Source: Polytrichum commune (lineage: Eukaryota; Streptophyta; Polytrichopsida; Polytrichales; Polytrichaceae). Taken from it: 60,000 bases of DNA. The DNA is taken from contig OX485805.1 in assembly GCA_950295325.1 (NCBI GenBank), forward strand, positions 43,922,758 through 43,982,757, read 5' to 3'. Position numbers and translations under genes: made by a program. This document shows positions 12,663-24,000 of the stretch, one piece after another; position 1 is the stretch's first letter, and each line of letters opens with the position of its first letter. The notes beneath the pieces are model-generated. The model did not search any database and had not been told where the DNA came from. It saw only the letters and a list, made by a program, of their open reading frames with translations.

Positions 12663-13634
12663 ATGTTTCAACAACCACATTTGGCCCACTTGAACCTTAT
12701 GGCAGGACATTGGTGTCCCATAATACACCAGTTAAATCTTAAAGTCAGTGTCATCGTCAAAATTTGTCAATTGAAGGTGATTAAAGCAGCGTTGAAATTA
12801 TCTTGACATCTTGTACACGCTTTGATGTTCGAAGTTTGTTTTTATTTCGACTACTTACAACCACAAAACCAATCACTAAGGAGGCTCTGATTTATTTGGA
12901 ACACCGGTGTCTTGTCATAAGGTTCACTTCCACATCATCCACCTAATTTTTCATTTTTTTTGCATCCACTCTTATAATTAGTTTCGTTCTCTTGGCTTTC
13001 ACCTTGCTGCATTTTGGAAGTGTGATAGGTAAAGTAGAAGCGCCCAATTCCTGATAGTGACCCCAATTGCGGCATCTACTTTTGCCCAAAGTGGGCACTT
13101 GTGTACTTCAATACGAACACGAATCATATCATTCTAAGGACTAAAGACAAAATGTCAACGAACAACACTCTCCATCTCTTTTTGTGTTATTTTCATTTTT
13201 GTGTTTGTTTTAGGGGGGGGTGCGGATGTGGACCCCCTATAGATATAATGTCAAAATCAAGTTAAGATTTTAGTTGAGAAATTGGCTTTCAATACATTCG
13301 TGTAAGAGGCATTCAAAAAGCTCCATAAACCTGGTTGCTTGGACCTTTAAGGGTTCAATCCAAGCAAATAGTGGGTTACACTTGAGCCATAAGGTTCAAA
13401 AGACTATGTGTCCAACTATACAATGTAATCCATTGGGCTGATATTCAATGTTCCAAACTAGCTTCAAAATGCTTAAATTCATGGTTTATACATGGTTATT
13501 TATGTGTCATTTCACAACAAGTGAAACCTATGATTCACTACATACATAACAAAGGCCAACAAGAGCATGTGAATATACATATGGTTTTCAACTTGTGGGA
13601 GAAGGATTTTACCTAAGATCCATCACTAGGGGTG

Positions 13635-13862
13635 AGGGGGGAATTGTTGGGATGCGAGCGTTCCTCTCATTCATCCAACATGAAAGCCTTGAAATGGCAT
13701 ATAAGAGATTACTTGTTTTCTAAGTTTTTTTGACACTGGCATAACTTTTAAAGATCCCAAATTAGTCTGGTGCAAGTCATTTGAGATAAATCAACCATAA
13801 ACCTACATGGGGTCAAGTTTTTGTCGGACGAATGAGAGGTACATTTGTATGCGATAATTCCC
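13635..13862. mobile_element. Small imperfect fold-back element
   Basis: The left arm, GAGGGGGGAATTGTTGGGAT... CCTCTCATTCATCCAACA, is matched in inverted orientation by ...GTCGGACGAATGAGAGG...GATAATTCCCTC at about 13813-13862. Arms are about 45 bp with several mismatches and small gaps. No reading frame or convincing target duplication was found. The flanking 12663-14140 shows no gene. Confidence 0.5.
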
Positions 13863-14139
13863 TCTTGCAATCACTAGGCAAGTGACATAAAGGATACATT
13901 TACCAAGGCCACTTGGGAGCCGAGAGTTTACAGTCAACATTAAACATTTTGACCATTGTCTTGGAATAAGGTACATGTGTGCTATTTGGTTTGTTGGCTA
14001 TGTTTGTAAGACAAAAACTATGCATTGACTTCTATGTTTCAAGCAAATTTCCTAACCACTTTGACGTTACTTGTTCCTGCTATTTTTTGTCTAATTTATT
14101 TAACGTGGATGGTGAAAGCTTGCCTACCCTGGACAACTA

Positions 14140-14400
14140 ACCAACTAATTCAACTACTAGTTAACTAGTTGCCTTTTGTAACTATAGTTGTTCGCTCTTT
14201 GACATGCCAAAAAATGTAGTTAATTACAGTTGTTCCAAAATCTAGTTAACCATAGTTATATACATCTAGTTAACTATAGTTGTTCCCTAAAATGTATTGA
14301 AAAAAATTTGATTGACTACAGTTGGTTACATGTATATTAGTATAATAAACAACCATGAACTAACATGAGCGAAGTATACAACTACAACTGTAGTCTTTCA
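14140..14400. repeat. Cluster of TAGTTAACTATAGTTGTT-like repeats
   Basis: Variants of TAGTTAACTAGTTG, TAACTATAGTTGTTC and GTAGTTAATTACAGTTGTTCC recur at least six times over about 260 bp, on both strands because the unit is nearly palindromic. Spacing is irregular (roughly 35-45 bp), so this is not a simple tandem array. Confidence 0.6.
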
Positions 14401-14459
14401 TAAGAAAGGACATAGCCTCACGGTTCTACCATTTTCTTGTTTCCACGTTCTCCAAATTC

Positions 14460-14712
14460 TACCAATTATATTTTACCCGGCGAAACTTGTCTTGCATTAG
14501 AAAATCTACAATGAAGCATGAACAAAAATTGGACCTCCTCTGATCTAATCATGGTTAGTGGAAGTGCATGTTTGTTGGTTTCTTAATTGAATACATAAAC
14601 CCTCCTAACTAAGTTCATTCTTGAATGTGGAAAAATTAATAAAATTTGAAGATGTAGTCCAATGTCTTTTAGACATGTGTCTTTATGGTGTTTATTCTTG
14701 GATCCTCACAGA
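14460..14712 (+). repeat. Dispersed repeat family F, copy 1
   Basis: This aligns in direct orientation with about 58340-58612. Shared stretches include TTGCATTAG, GTTGATTTCTTAATTG against GTTGGTTTCTTAATTG, 'CATAGTCCAATCTCTTT' against 'GTAGTCCAATGTCTTTT', and 'CATGTGTCTTTATG'. No terminal inverted repeats were found and the class is unknown. Confidence 0.6.
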
Positions 14713-14923
14713 ACCACACGCCAATGAAATATGATAGAGGGATCCAATTGAGTAAAGTAACCAAATTGCACCGCCATGCGTTATATAGTGCAGAGCTCCG
14801 GCCGCGTCCAGATGGAGCGATCTTATTGGTTAAATTCTTTGGTAAAATAAATAAATTACTATTAGTTGTTGATCACAAGTGCAATTTATAAATTGGGCAT
14901 ACTATTGCAAACAACGCTAGTAA

Positions 14924-15308
14924 GAGCAAGCCCAATCGTTCTTGGATTTGCATCCGGGAATGAAAAGTGGCCTCCATCCAGAATGCAGATGCAGACCCAG
15001 GCAAAACTGCCACTCATTTTGCATTGATTTCATCAGAATTTCCTCTAAAATGATTTGTAGTTTTTTTTGCGGCCCTACCATATTGAGTTGTCTTTAGTTA
15101 AAAGCCGCCATGAAGTTGTTTGTCCTTAGCTGATAGCAGGTTCCCAACATATATCGCCGAAATGCAGGGAGTTCTGCACTTCATGTATTATTTTACATCC
15201 AATTTTAGGGTATAGCAGGGTGACTGGGCCAGTATCCTGCATCTGCATCCGCATCGCAAATGAGAAAGCACAAATGCATATGCATGTGCAGGGTCAGTGG
15301 GCTTGCCC
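14924..15308. mobile_element. Tourist/PIF-Harbinger-like MITE (385 bp)
   Basis: The element is flanked by direct TAA trinucleotides at 14921-14923 and 15309-15311. Its ends read GAGCAAGCCCA and TGGGCTTGCCC, an inverted repeat. A 3-bp TWA target duplication with G/C-starting termini is typical of PIF/Harbinger MITEs. The interior is rich in 'GCATCTGCATCC' and 'GCAGATGCAGA' motifs near both ends, which extend the inverted symmetry. No coding capacity. Confidence 0.75.
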
Positions 15309-15357
15309 TAAGTTAGGTAAACTCTACGAGGACCCCGCTTCATAACATCACTAAGCA

Positions 15358-15731
15358 AACTACACTAAATATGATATTTAGTGTTATATGGTATGTTATG
15401 TCACTATGGTGACTTTTTGGATGACACTTCTTATGAATAAGTGAACAAATATTGTCATGGATGATGGATGAGTTCATCCGTTGGCCAAAACTTTACCTCT
15501 CTTGTCATCAACTTGTGATGAAATATTGTCATGGATGATTGAATTTTGGATGAAAAACCACTTGGTAAGTAATTGCAACACTGTAAATCTATGATCATCC
15601 AAAAAAATTACAAGGAATGACAATAACTTTGGATTAACATTTAGTGTTGGTGACACTGCACTATGGTTTACAATTAGTATTGAGCAAGACGATTAGAATC
15701 GGTGACACTAAATATCATATTCAGTGTAGTT
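15358..15731 (+). mobile_element. MITE family A, copy 3 (best-preserved ends)
   Basis: The ends are AACTACACTAAATATGATAT on the left and ATATCATATTCAGTGTAGTT on the right, an inverted repeat of about 26 bp with one mismatch. The same interior occurs at 203-580 (inverted), 9743-10062 and 41078-41305 (truncated). No target duplication is obvious. It lies 50 bp from the preceding Tourist-like MITE. The flank 15732-18597 holds no recognisable gene. Confidence 0.85.
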
Positions 15732-16667
15732 GATCATTTCATTCCAAAGGAAGGAAAGTGCATTTTGAAAACTTTGAACCATCAATCAAATAACAATACA
15801 CAACTCAAATGCTCCCCCGTAAACAAGGCATTTTTAATCAACGGGAAAGTATGTTGGTCCGATATTTGGTCCTATAGAATGCAACCAAGGAGTTGAGTAA
15901 TGTTTATATCTTGGCCCAATGAAATGCAAGACTATTGTTTTTTGAACTACTTTAAGCTTAGTACTTATGATACCACTGTACATGAGGTCATATGCAAGAA
16001 TGACATGTCGGCTCAATCTCAAATCCTACCTACTTAATGTCTCAACAATAAGGTGGACCTTGCCCTCAAGCTTGTAAACCAAATTAATCGTTAATGTGAC
16101 GGAGTTTGCCATGTGTCAATATTGCATAGGCTATGATTATGTAACACCCCATGTGAAAACAAAAATCCACACAAAATTGGGCATTATTACACTCGTGACC
16201 ACTGATCATGACCAACATCTAAATTGTCTCGTTAGTTGAGAAATGAGTGGCGATCTCACTTTGTTTTACACAAGGTCATCAAATGTAAGAGTGTTCATGT
16301 TAGAAATGGATGAGAAAGTGACATGGAACCTAACATGCTCATAAATGAATTACATGTCACTGACATTTTGCGACAAGAGAACTCGAAGAAATTGTCTCAA
16401 ATAAAATGAAAGCGAACATGGTAAGAGCAAAGTATAATAACATATATTTCTACCCATGCATTATAGATAACACCTAATTTAGCATGAATATACTTTTATT
16501 TATTTTATATATAATAGAAATCAAATGACCATGACTTTTACTATGTCGTGGTCTAAGTCCATGTGACCAAGACATTCTTTAAAATAATGACGAGGATTCT
16601 TTTGGTCATGGTCTTCACATTGCCAACCATAACCACAACAAAAAGTTAAAAAAATTTAGAAATTAGA

Positions 16668-16707
16668 AATATATATATATATATATATATTTCTTCTTCT
16701 TCTTCTT
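16668..16707. repeat. (AT)n plus (TTC)n microsatellite
   Basis: An AT dinucleotide run leads directly into six TTC trinucleotides. A separate ATG trinucleotide run lies at about 17193-17212. Confidence 0.9.
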
Positions 16708-18597
16708 CACGGCCCTTGGCCATCATAACATTATTAAATAATGTGCATTTGTTCATGTGGACCCATAGAATATAACCATGAGATGCCACAACTAGTGTAG
16801 ATCCAATCTTATGTGTGTGTTAAACAACCATGCTAATGTATTGCATCTCAAATCCCATGGTTGGGACCCATCAGGCATCCCCATATTCAGTCTATGAAAC
16901 AATTGCTTTAGATGTGTGGGTGAGTGTGTGAACCCAATGCACTTATTACGGTGAGAGATAACTTAAAGAATTAAGTTTCACGATTCTCGAGCTTTTAGAA
17001 TTGCCCACTTCCCACAAAAGTTTTGGATTTTTTTGGTGGAATTTTGCATGAGGGCATATTATGCCGACCGTTCACATATGCAAAGGGTCACGGGAATCCA
17101 TGGTTGCATGTAAGGGGAATGTACTACATTAGCTTGAATGGCCTTTCACATGTAACTTAACCACTTTCATGGAGAAAGATGAAGTCGGAATGATGATGAT
17201 GATGATGATGTCATTGAGAATCTATATCGCGATAATATTTACTTCATGTTCACCTAGCAAGGTCGATGTATTCATTAGTACGGCTTTAAGTTATCAAGTG
17301 GAGAGCTTAAGGTTTAGATATGACCCCCTTAAACCACACAAAAGGTAGTGGACCTAAAGCAACCACTTTTAGCTTTGCATCACATATATTGAACAATTTA
17401 TATCATTGTATTATTAGCATATACATTTTGAGAATATGCCTATTTTGCATGATTTTTTGGAGCTCATAAAGTATTTTATATGTAATAATGTAAGAATTTT
17501 GACATCATACAACCTCAACGATGTGTGGTGTGGGTTCATGAATACATCCATATGATTCTTATACAAAGTTTCATGATTCATATGTCACGTAAATTCAATG
17601 CTAAATATGTTGGGGGCAGAAATTGAAGAGACCATCATTTGTCAAGACATGTTTGTTTGAAAACCTCTACTTGAACATGAAAGATGACTATGGACTGGGA
17701 CTTAATGTTATAATGTTATGATTTCCTTGCTTTTTACATGACCGGTTAGCCCCCTCCAATCATGTTAACGATTGAACTTGTATAAATTAACCTTCAACTC
17801 CCTAAATGCACAAAGTTATGTACACACTTGCGAAGGATATGTAGCTCCATGAAGGAGGGCCCATGTGTGTTGACCCATTGTATAGGAATATAAGGGTTGA
17901 ATGCCAATATGGAGTAATCTTATCCTACCTTGGAGTCCGTCACATTTGAAATCCTCAAACCTTTAAATCTAACGAGTTCAAAGAACTAAGGAATCAAACG
18001 CACACACAAAGGATCTGTTCCTAAAGGTTTTCAGTTATAAAACATAAGCTAACAACAACTTTTGACACCTTTCTACATTAGAAAGGAGGGTTTAACTTAA
18101 GCTTATTTCATATAAAGACTCCAACATATTTAGGACATTTTTGCGGCAATGTTTTATGGTGATCTATGCTTCAGCTTCTTATCAAGATATTACCCCCAAA
18201 AATCATCCGAGTGTTGGTGTTTATTTGTTGATATCTACACGGATCATGTGCGAAGAAAATATGAACAAATAAATAGGGTTTGTTTGGGGGTATTGGCTAG
18301 GGGGTGCCTTGCCAAATAGATTTACAAGGCCAACCCCTTGATTGACCCAAGTCATTTTGGGGAACAAATATTGGGGATGATGTCAGGGCCTATACAATTG
18401 TTGTCATGTGAAGGATGGGGGACTGCGACACTACCAATTGTGGGACGGGTTGGTTAGCAACATTGCTAGTTGTAGGATGGCATGCATCAGTACCAACGCA
18501 ACAATTCTGCAGCGTTTGTGCCAACGTCCTTGGAGTGATTTCTAACATTTTTGTGACGGACCCGTTGGTTGTTGGTGTTTTGAATTGAATTGCTTTT

Positions 18598-19371
18598 GTG
18601 AAATTTGCACAATGCCTCAAAGGACGTGGGCTCTCACTTGCTTGCAAGCTCAAAAATGAACATGGTCATCTCTCCAAGTACTTTGAAGCTTTGGTGACAA
18701 TTACGGTGGGAGGAATGGACATTGATGTCGGGCTTCTTGTAAATTTGAGGAAGTTCGTTGAGGATGAATGTATGAAGCTAGGTGGGGCTTTGATGCACAA
18801 ACACTTCCAAACAGTGGATGAAGGGGAATATCAATAGTCTACTGGTGGTGAACCAAAAAAATAAGGGTTTGTCTGGGGTGGGAGTAGCATCCTCTCAGAG
18901 TCGTGTTGTCTCTTGCAAGAGGTTGAGGGACGAAGGATTGCACACTTCCTTGGGTATGGGTGGGTATTGTGTGATATATTGGGGAAGAACATTTCAAGTT
19001 TGTACACTAGAATGGTACAACCGATGACATTAACAAAGGGAAGATGGAGTAAGTAGAGTTTGTGAAGGTTGGTTTGAACAAATGTGTGAGTCTTTCGCAT
19101 AACAACATTTTGCAAAGAGCTCATCAATGGGCACATTTTTGTATGAAGAAACATATGGGTGTTGCTCAATATGGCACTTTGTTTCATATGTGCAAGAGTG
19201 GTCAATTTACCCGACCCCAACATGAATTATTCTCTTGAGGTTTTGCGGGTAGGGATGTGCAGAGGATGGGCTTCAATATGGATGATCACAATAAATCCTC
19301 GTGATATTGAAATGGAGGACATTTCTAGTGTCTTCTTTGATATGGAATCAAGTGTGACAAACATGATATAA
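18598..19371 (+). pseudogene. Degenerate coding-like stretch, unidentified
   Basis: Three successive plus-strand frames (about 18598-18837, 18818-19027 and 19159-19371) overlap or abut with frame changes. They read like pieces of one protein, for example 'EDECMKLGGALMHKHF' and later 'HMGVAQYGTLFHMCKSG'. There is no usable ATG at the start, and stops interrupt each piece. I recognise no family. The pattern suggests a decayed mobile-element gene, but that is inference only. Confidence 0.25.
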
Positions 19372-20742
19372 GAGTTTTCAATGCTTCAAAACAAAAACTA
19401 GCAAACTTGATTCTTTGACTAGCGTGCCTCGTGTTGTCGAACACATCATGCTCTCCTAGTGTATCCAAACATCAGTTGGTTTAGGGCAATTTTTAATTAA
19501 TAGATAAAAAAATCATTACTCATAAATTGACAATCATAATGGGCACTAAAACTTGGGTTTGGCCCAACTTTCGGTTTGCCCTTTGCAAAGTGGAAAAAAA
19601 ACTCAGCTAGGTACTGCTTATTTCATAAGGGTGGGCCAACACAAAAAGACGTGTATGGCCACAAAATTCCTAGCCCCATGATGTAACACCCTAATGCTGA
19701 GGAATGACATGCAGAGGAAGAGAAGAAACGCTGACCCTACGATCAACGTGATTGGAATGCCCGTTCGACCCACCCTTGGTATTATGCCCTCAGGACATAA
19801 TACCAGTGGTGTAGGACTACTAACCCCTCTCGGGGTGGGCACTATAGTAACCAGACTAGCCAGGTGCCTATGGGCACTTATCAGTTGGGTATACTTCCTT
19901 AGCTTTCGTTGGCATTTATTTTTGTATTTTTTTTCATCCTACTTATTAGTTCGCTAGTTGGTGTATATGGAAATCTAATAGTGGTTATGCGTATGTTGGT
20001 AGTGGTTCATTGTTTTCTATTATTCTTTTGTGTAGGATTATGGACATAGCATATTGTATGGCAATAACATTAATTTCCTCAAATGTGTGTTTGATATTTA
20101 CCTTAGGGATTTTAAATATTCCTTCAATATTCTTCATAGAGGGGATGTGTGTGGCTGCCCTAGCACCGGCCGTAATGACTAATAGTGGGTCTATCTTCCA
20201 GCCTCTATTGAGTATGTTGTCTATTAATGGTTTATATTTTATATTTTCCTTATTATAGTATCATCTGGTATTCTATCATTGCAGTATGTGAATTCTATGA
20301 ATTGTATTGTGAGGTTCTCGTTTGGTTCTGCCGGTGGTGGGGATTGGCATGGCAATCCTTTCACATATAGGAGGTCGGGTTTGAATCTGGCATTGCAGTG
20401 ACATCTTTGTTGGCGGCACATGCAGGGTAGTAGCCATGGGGGGGACTGTGTTGTCTGGTGGGGAATGACATGCACTTTACATTTTGATATCTTTTCTAGG
20501 TTTAAACTATTGAGTTTCCAATTTCATTCCCAAGATAAATCCATACTCAAATTATCATTGCATCGAGTCGCCAACAAGCCAAGTCAAGCCACCTCCAAGT
20601 GTGGAACATCGCAAACCCTCAAACCTTATCCGAATAACGCTTACCAACTTAGATTCATGGAAAGGACCAACTTACAACTACCGCATCACGACTCGAGTTT
20701 TAAGAAAAGAATAATAAAATAAAAATAAAAATTATTGACACC
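19372..20742. other. Gene-free intergenic stretch
   Basis: No gene or clear repeat boundary was recognised. Short frames on both strands do not resemble known proteins. Confidence 0.4.
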
Positions 20743-21097
20743 GTGGCACCTTTTCACACAGTTGGCAAGAGAGGGGGCCCACGTGTAATGAAACCACGAA
20801 GACTCCTAGCTTGCACGCATCATCATCATACTAGTGTAAATGTCTTCGAAGTGTACTCACCGAAGAACGCCAGCCAGTCCATTAGGGTTTCGAGCTCATC
20901 TCCCACTCTATTCCCTTCTCCACACGCATTTTCCAAGGGAGCTTCCCCCCATGTCCTCCTCCTCCGCATGTTGATCGCATGCGGCCACATAGAATTCATC
21001 GAGGCCGTGCGCTGTAACCTCCACCTGCGCACTCTTCTGAGCTACTTCGCGCCCGGATTGAGCCACAGGGGAGGTTTTTCTCGAGGTTTCTGCAGCG
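20743..21097 (+). promoter_or_regulatory. 5' flank and probable 5' leader of the 2-oxoglutarate dehydrogenase gene
   Basis: Composition shifts from AT-rich (runs of AAATAAAA up to about 20730) to GC-rich from about 20750 to the ATG at 21098. The start context is GCAGCGATGGGG, with G at +4. The long open frame through this stretch is in a different frame from the enzyme and is best read as a composition artefact. No TATA box was assigned. Confidence 0.45.
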
Positions 21098-24000
21098 ATG
21101 GGGTGGCAGAGAGTTTCATCGGCCGCAGCCAAGGTCGCGTTGCGATCCGGCCGCGCGATCACACAAGCGAGATCGCATCCAACGTTGAGAGGGAACGGAA
21201 ATGCATATTTCCATGTACAATCGTCGGCTGGGGATCTCGGCCGAAGGCCGTGGTATTGTGGCGCCAAGGGATTGCACTCGACGAAGGAGGGTTTGCAGCA
21301 AGCGGCAGCGCCTATGAGCGTGCCGTTGTCGAAGCTGACGGATAATTTTCTGGACGGGACGTCGAGTGTGTACCTGGAGGAGCTCCAGCGGGCGTGGGAG
21401 GTGGACCCGAAGAGCGTGGATGAGTCGTGGGATACTTTCTTCCGGAACTTCACCGGGCAAGCGGCGAGCAACATTGGCTTGTCGGGGCAGACTATCCAGG
21501 AGAGCATGCGGTTGCTGCTTTTGGTCAGAGCTTATCAAGTGAATGGACACATGAAGGCCAAGCTGGATCCGTTGGGCTTGGATGACAGGAAGATCCCTCT
21601 CGAGCTCGATCCTGCCTTGTATGGCTTCACCGAGGCTGATCTTGATCGGGAGTTCTTCCTTGGCGTCTGGCGGATGTCTGGATTCTTGTCCGAAAATCGA
21701 CCCGTGCAGACATTACGAGAGATTTTGAATAGGTGTGTGTTTTGAGCTTTCTTTTTTGATGCGTTGATTATTTTTGATCCGTGGATACTGAGGGTGGGTC
21801 TACACGGGTCCAAGACCAAAGACAACTCCGAAATCAAACGATCCTATTGGTCGAGAGCAAAATTTGGGATCCAAGGAGTTTACTTCAGGGTGGCAATGCT
21901 TCCTGCCAAATCAGTGGCTGTCCACACTCAAGGAAATACTCATCCTAGTTTGACAAACAAATTTTCAACCTGGGTCTAATCTTGAGTCCGAAAAGAGTAA
22001 TGTCCATTAAGGTTGGACCCCGAGTAGTCCTGGACATGAATGTGGGTTAAAGTAGATTAGAGCCTGTCGAGGTTTCTTCCAAGAGGTTTTTCCTTTTCTG
22101 ATGATGGGCACAGAAATCCAGGAGTAAAGTATCAAATTCAGTTGATTAGCACAACTTGCATGAATTCAATGCCATAAGAATGAGAATGAGGTGACCAAAT
22201 GTCAACTTTTAATGCATTATCAACGGGTGTATATATGATCCTTCATATGTGGATATTCTTATGGGGTTGTATAGGTGTGCCTAACGTGCTTACTGTTGCT
22301 TACTGTCGTTTGGGTGTGGAGCATGGACTTTTTGGCTATCCCAACCACAACCAATGAGTTGTTGTAATTAGAAGGGTTTGTTGAAGGAGAATTCTGAACC
22401 ATTTTGCACCCAAAAGTAGGTGTTTGAAGAAGACATTTGTGCCTTAGTATCTGAACTTCTGGATATAAATTGTGCAGGCTTGAACAAGCTTACTGTGGAA
22501 CAATTGGGTACGAGTACATGCACATACCTGATCGGGACAAGTGTAATTGGCTGCGGGATCAAATCGAGACACAAGTCCCTGGAAAGTATGGAGCCAGTCG
22601 TAGAGCTGTCATTCTGGATCGGCTCATGTGGGCTACGGTTTTTGAAAACTTTTTAGCGCAGAAGTGGACTGCAGCAAAGAGATTTGGTCTCGAAGGATGT
22701 GAAACACTAATTCCAGGTTATACTCATTTTACTGACCTCAGGAAATCTACCATTTTTTCTTTGTTGTGTGCTCTCAATTCTATCTTATCCAAGTGAACAT
22801 GGCAACAGTATTTTCCCCCTGGATCTTCACCATCTGTATTGTTAGGGTGGCCTTTAAAGTTAGAGGGGCTGCAGAATCTATTCTGGTGGTTCCGGCTGTA
22901 TTGGGTTTGGACTGCTTCTTGTCAATGAAATGCGTCAGGAAACGTGTGGATGCTTCTTCACTTCACCAAATGAGCATTGTGTTGGAAGGGCAAGGGTAAA
23001 TGATTGCTTCTTTGAGTTCAGGAAACTAGGTATTCATTCTCTTGGAACACATTTTTCTGTCTCAGGTATGAAGGAACTCATTGATAGAGCTGCTGATACT
23101 GGAGTGGAGAATATTGTTATTGGGATGCCTCACAGAGGACGACTCAATGTTCTTGGAAATGTGGTCCGCAAGCCACTGAGGCAAATCTTCAGTGAGTTTA
23201 GTGGTGGCATCAAGCCCTCAGATGAAGCTGGCGGCTATACAGGAAGTGGGGATGTGAAATATCATTTGGGCACATCATATGACCGACCTACTAGGAACGG
23301 GAAAAGGATTCATCTCTCTCTTGTGGCTAACCCTAGTCATTTAGAGGCAGTTGACCCAGTTGTCATTGGGAAGACTCGTGCCAAGCAATATTACTCCAAT
23401 GACAAGGATCGGAGCAAGAATATGGCCATTTTGTTACACGGAGATGGTAGTTTCTCTGGTCAGGGTGTGGTTTATGAAACTTTCCATTTGAGTGACCTTC
23501 CCAATTACACAACTGGAGGCACCTTGCATATTGTGGTCAACAACCAGGTATAAGGTCTCTTTTTAGAGCTGCCTAAGTTGCATCATTTCTTATAGCATTT
23601 AGTGTTAACTCACTTGGACATAAATTTCTAACTTAGGAAGTAGTGGTGCCTGAAGTTTCTAAGGTAGTTGAGAGGCTCCTGTGGGTGCACATCTCTTTGT
23701 GCAAAAGGTACCTTCAGTCGAGGTATCCTAATGATGTAGGTGAAAAATAAGGTTGCAACATAATCTCATTTTCATTTTGGATACAGGTTGCATTTACAAC
23801 AGATCCAAAATCAAGCAGATCTTCACCATACTGCACTGATGTTGCCAAGGCACTTAATGCACCAATCTTCCATGTCAATGGTGACGATGTAGAGGCTGTT
23901 GTACATGCTTGCGAGCTTGCAGCAGAGTGGCGTCACAAATTCAAGGCAGACTGTGTTGTGGACATTGTTTGCTACCGCAGATTTGGACACAATGAAATTG

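Noticed and set aside
12319-12728. Minus-strand frames of 106-119 codons rich in Ser, His and Pro.
   Set aside because: Much of their length is the GAATT/GGAT microsatellite, and no domain or splice structure supports them.
13630-13690. GGGGTGAGGGGGGAATTGTTGGGATG looks like a polypurine tract followed by a Copia LTR start (TGTTGG).
   Set aside because: The same block is present inverted at about 13813-13862, so it is an arm of a fold-back element. No second LTR, primer-binding site or gag-pol frame was seen.
20743-21345. 200-codon plus-strand frame overlapping the start of the dehydrogenase gene, and long minus-strand frames at 20908-21550.
   Set aside because: They overlap the well-supported first exon in other frames in GC-rich DNA, resemble no protein, and are explained by composition.
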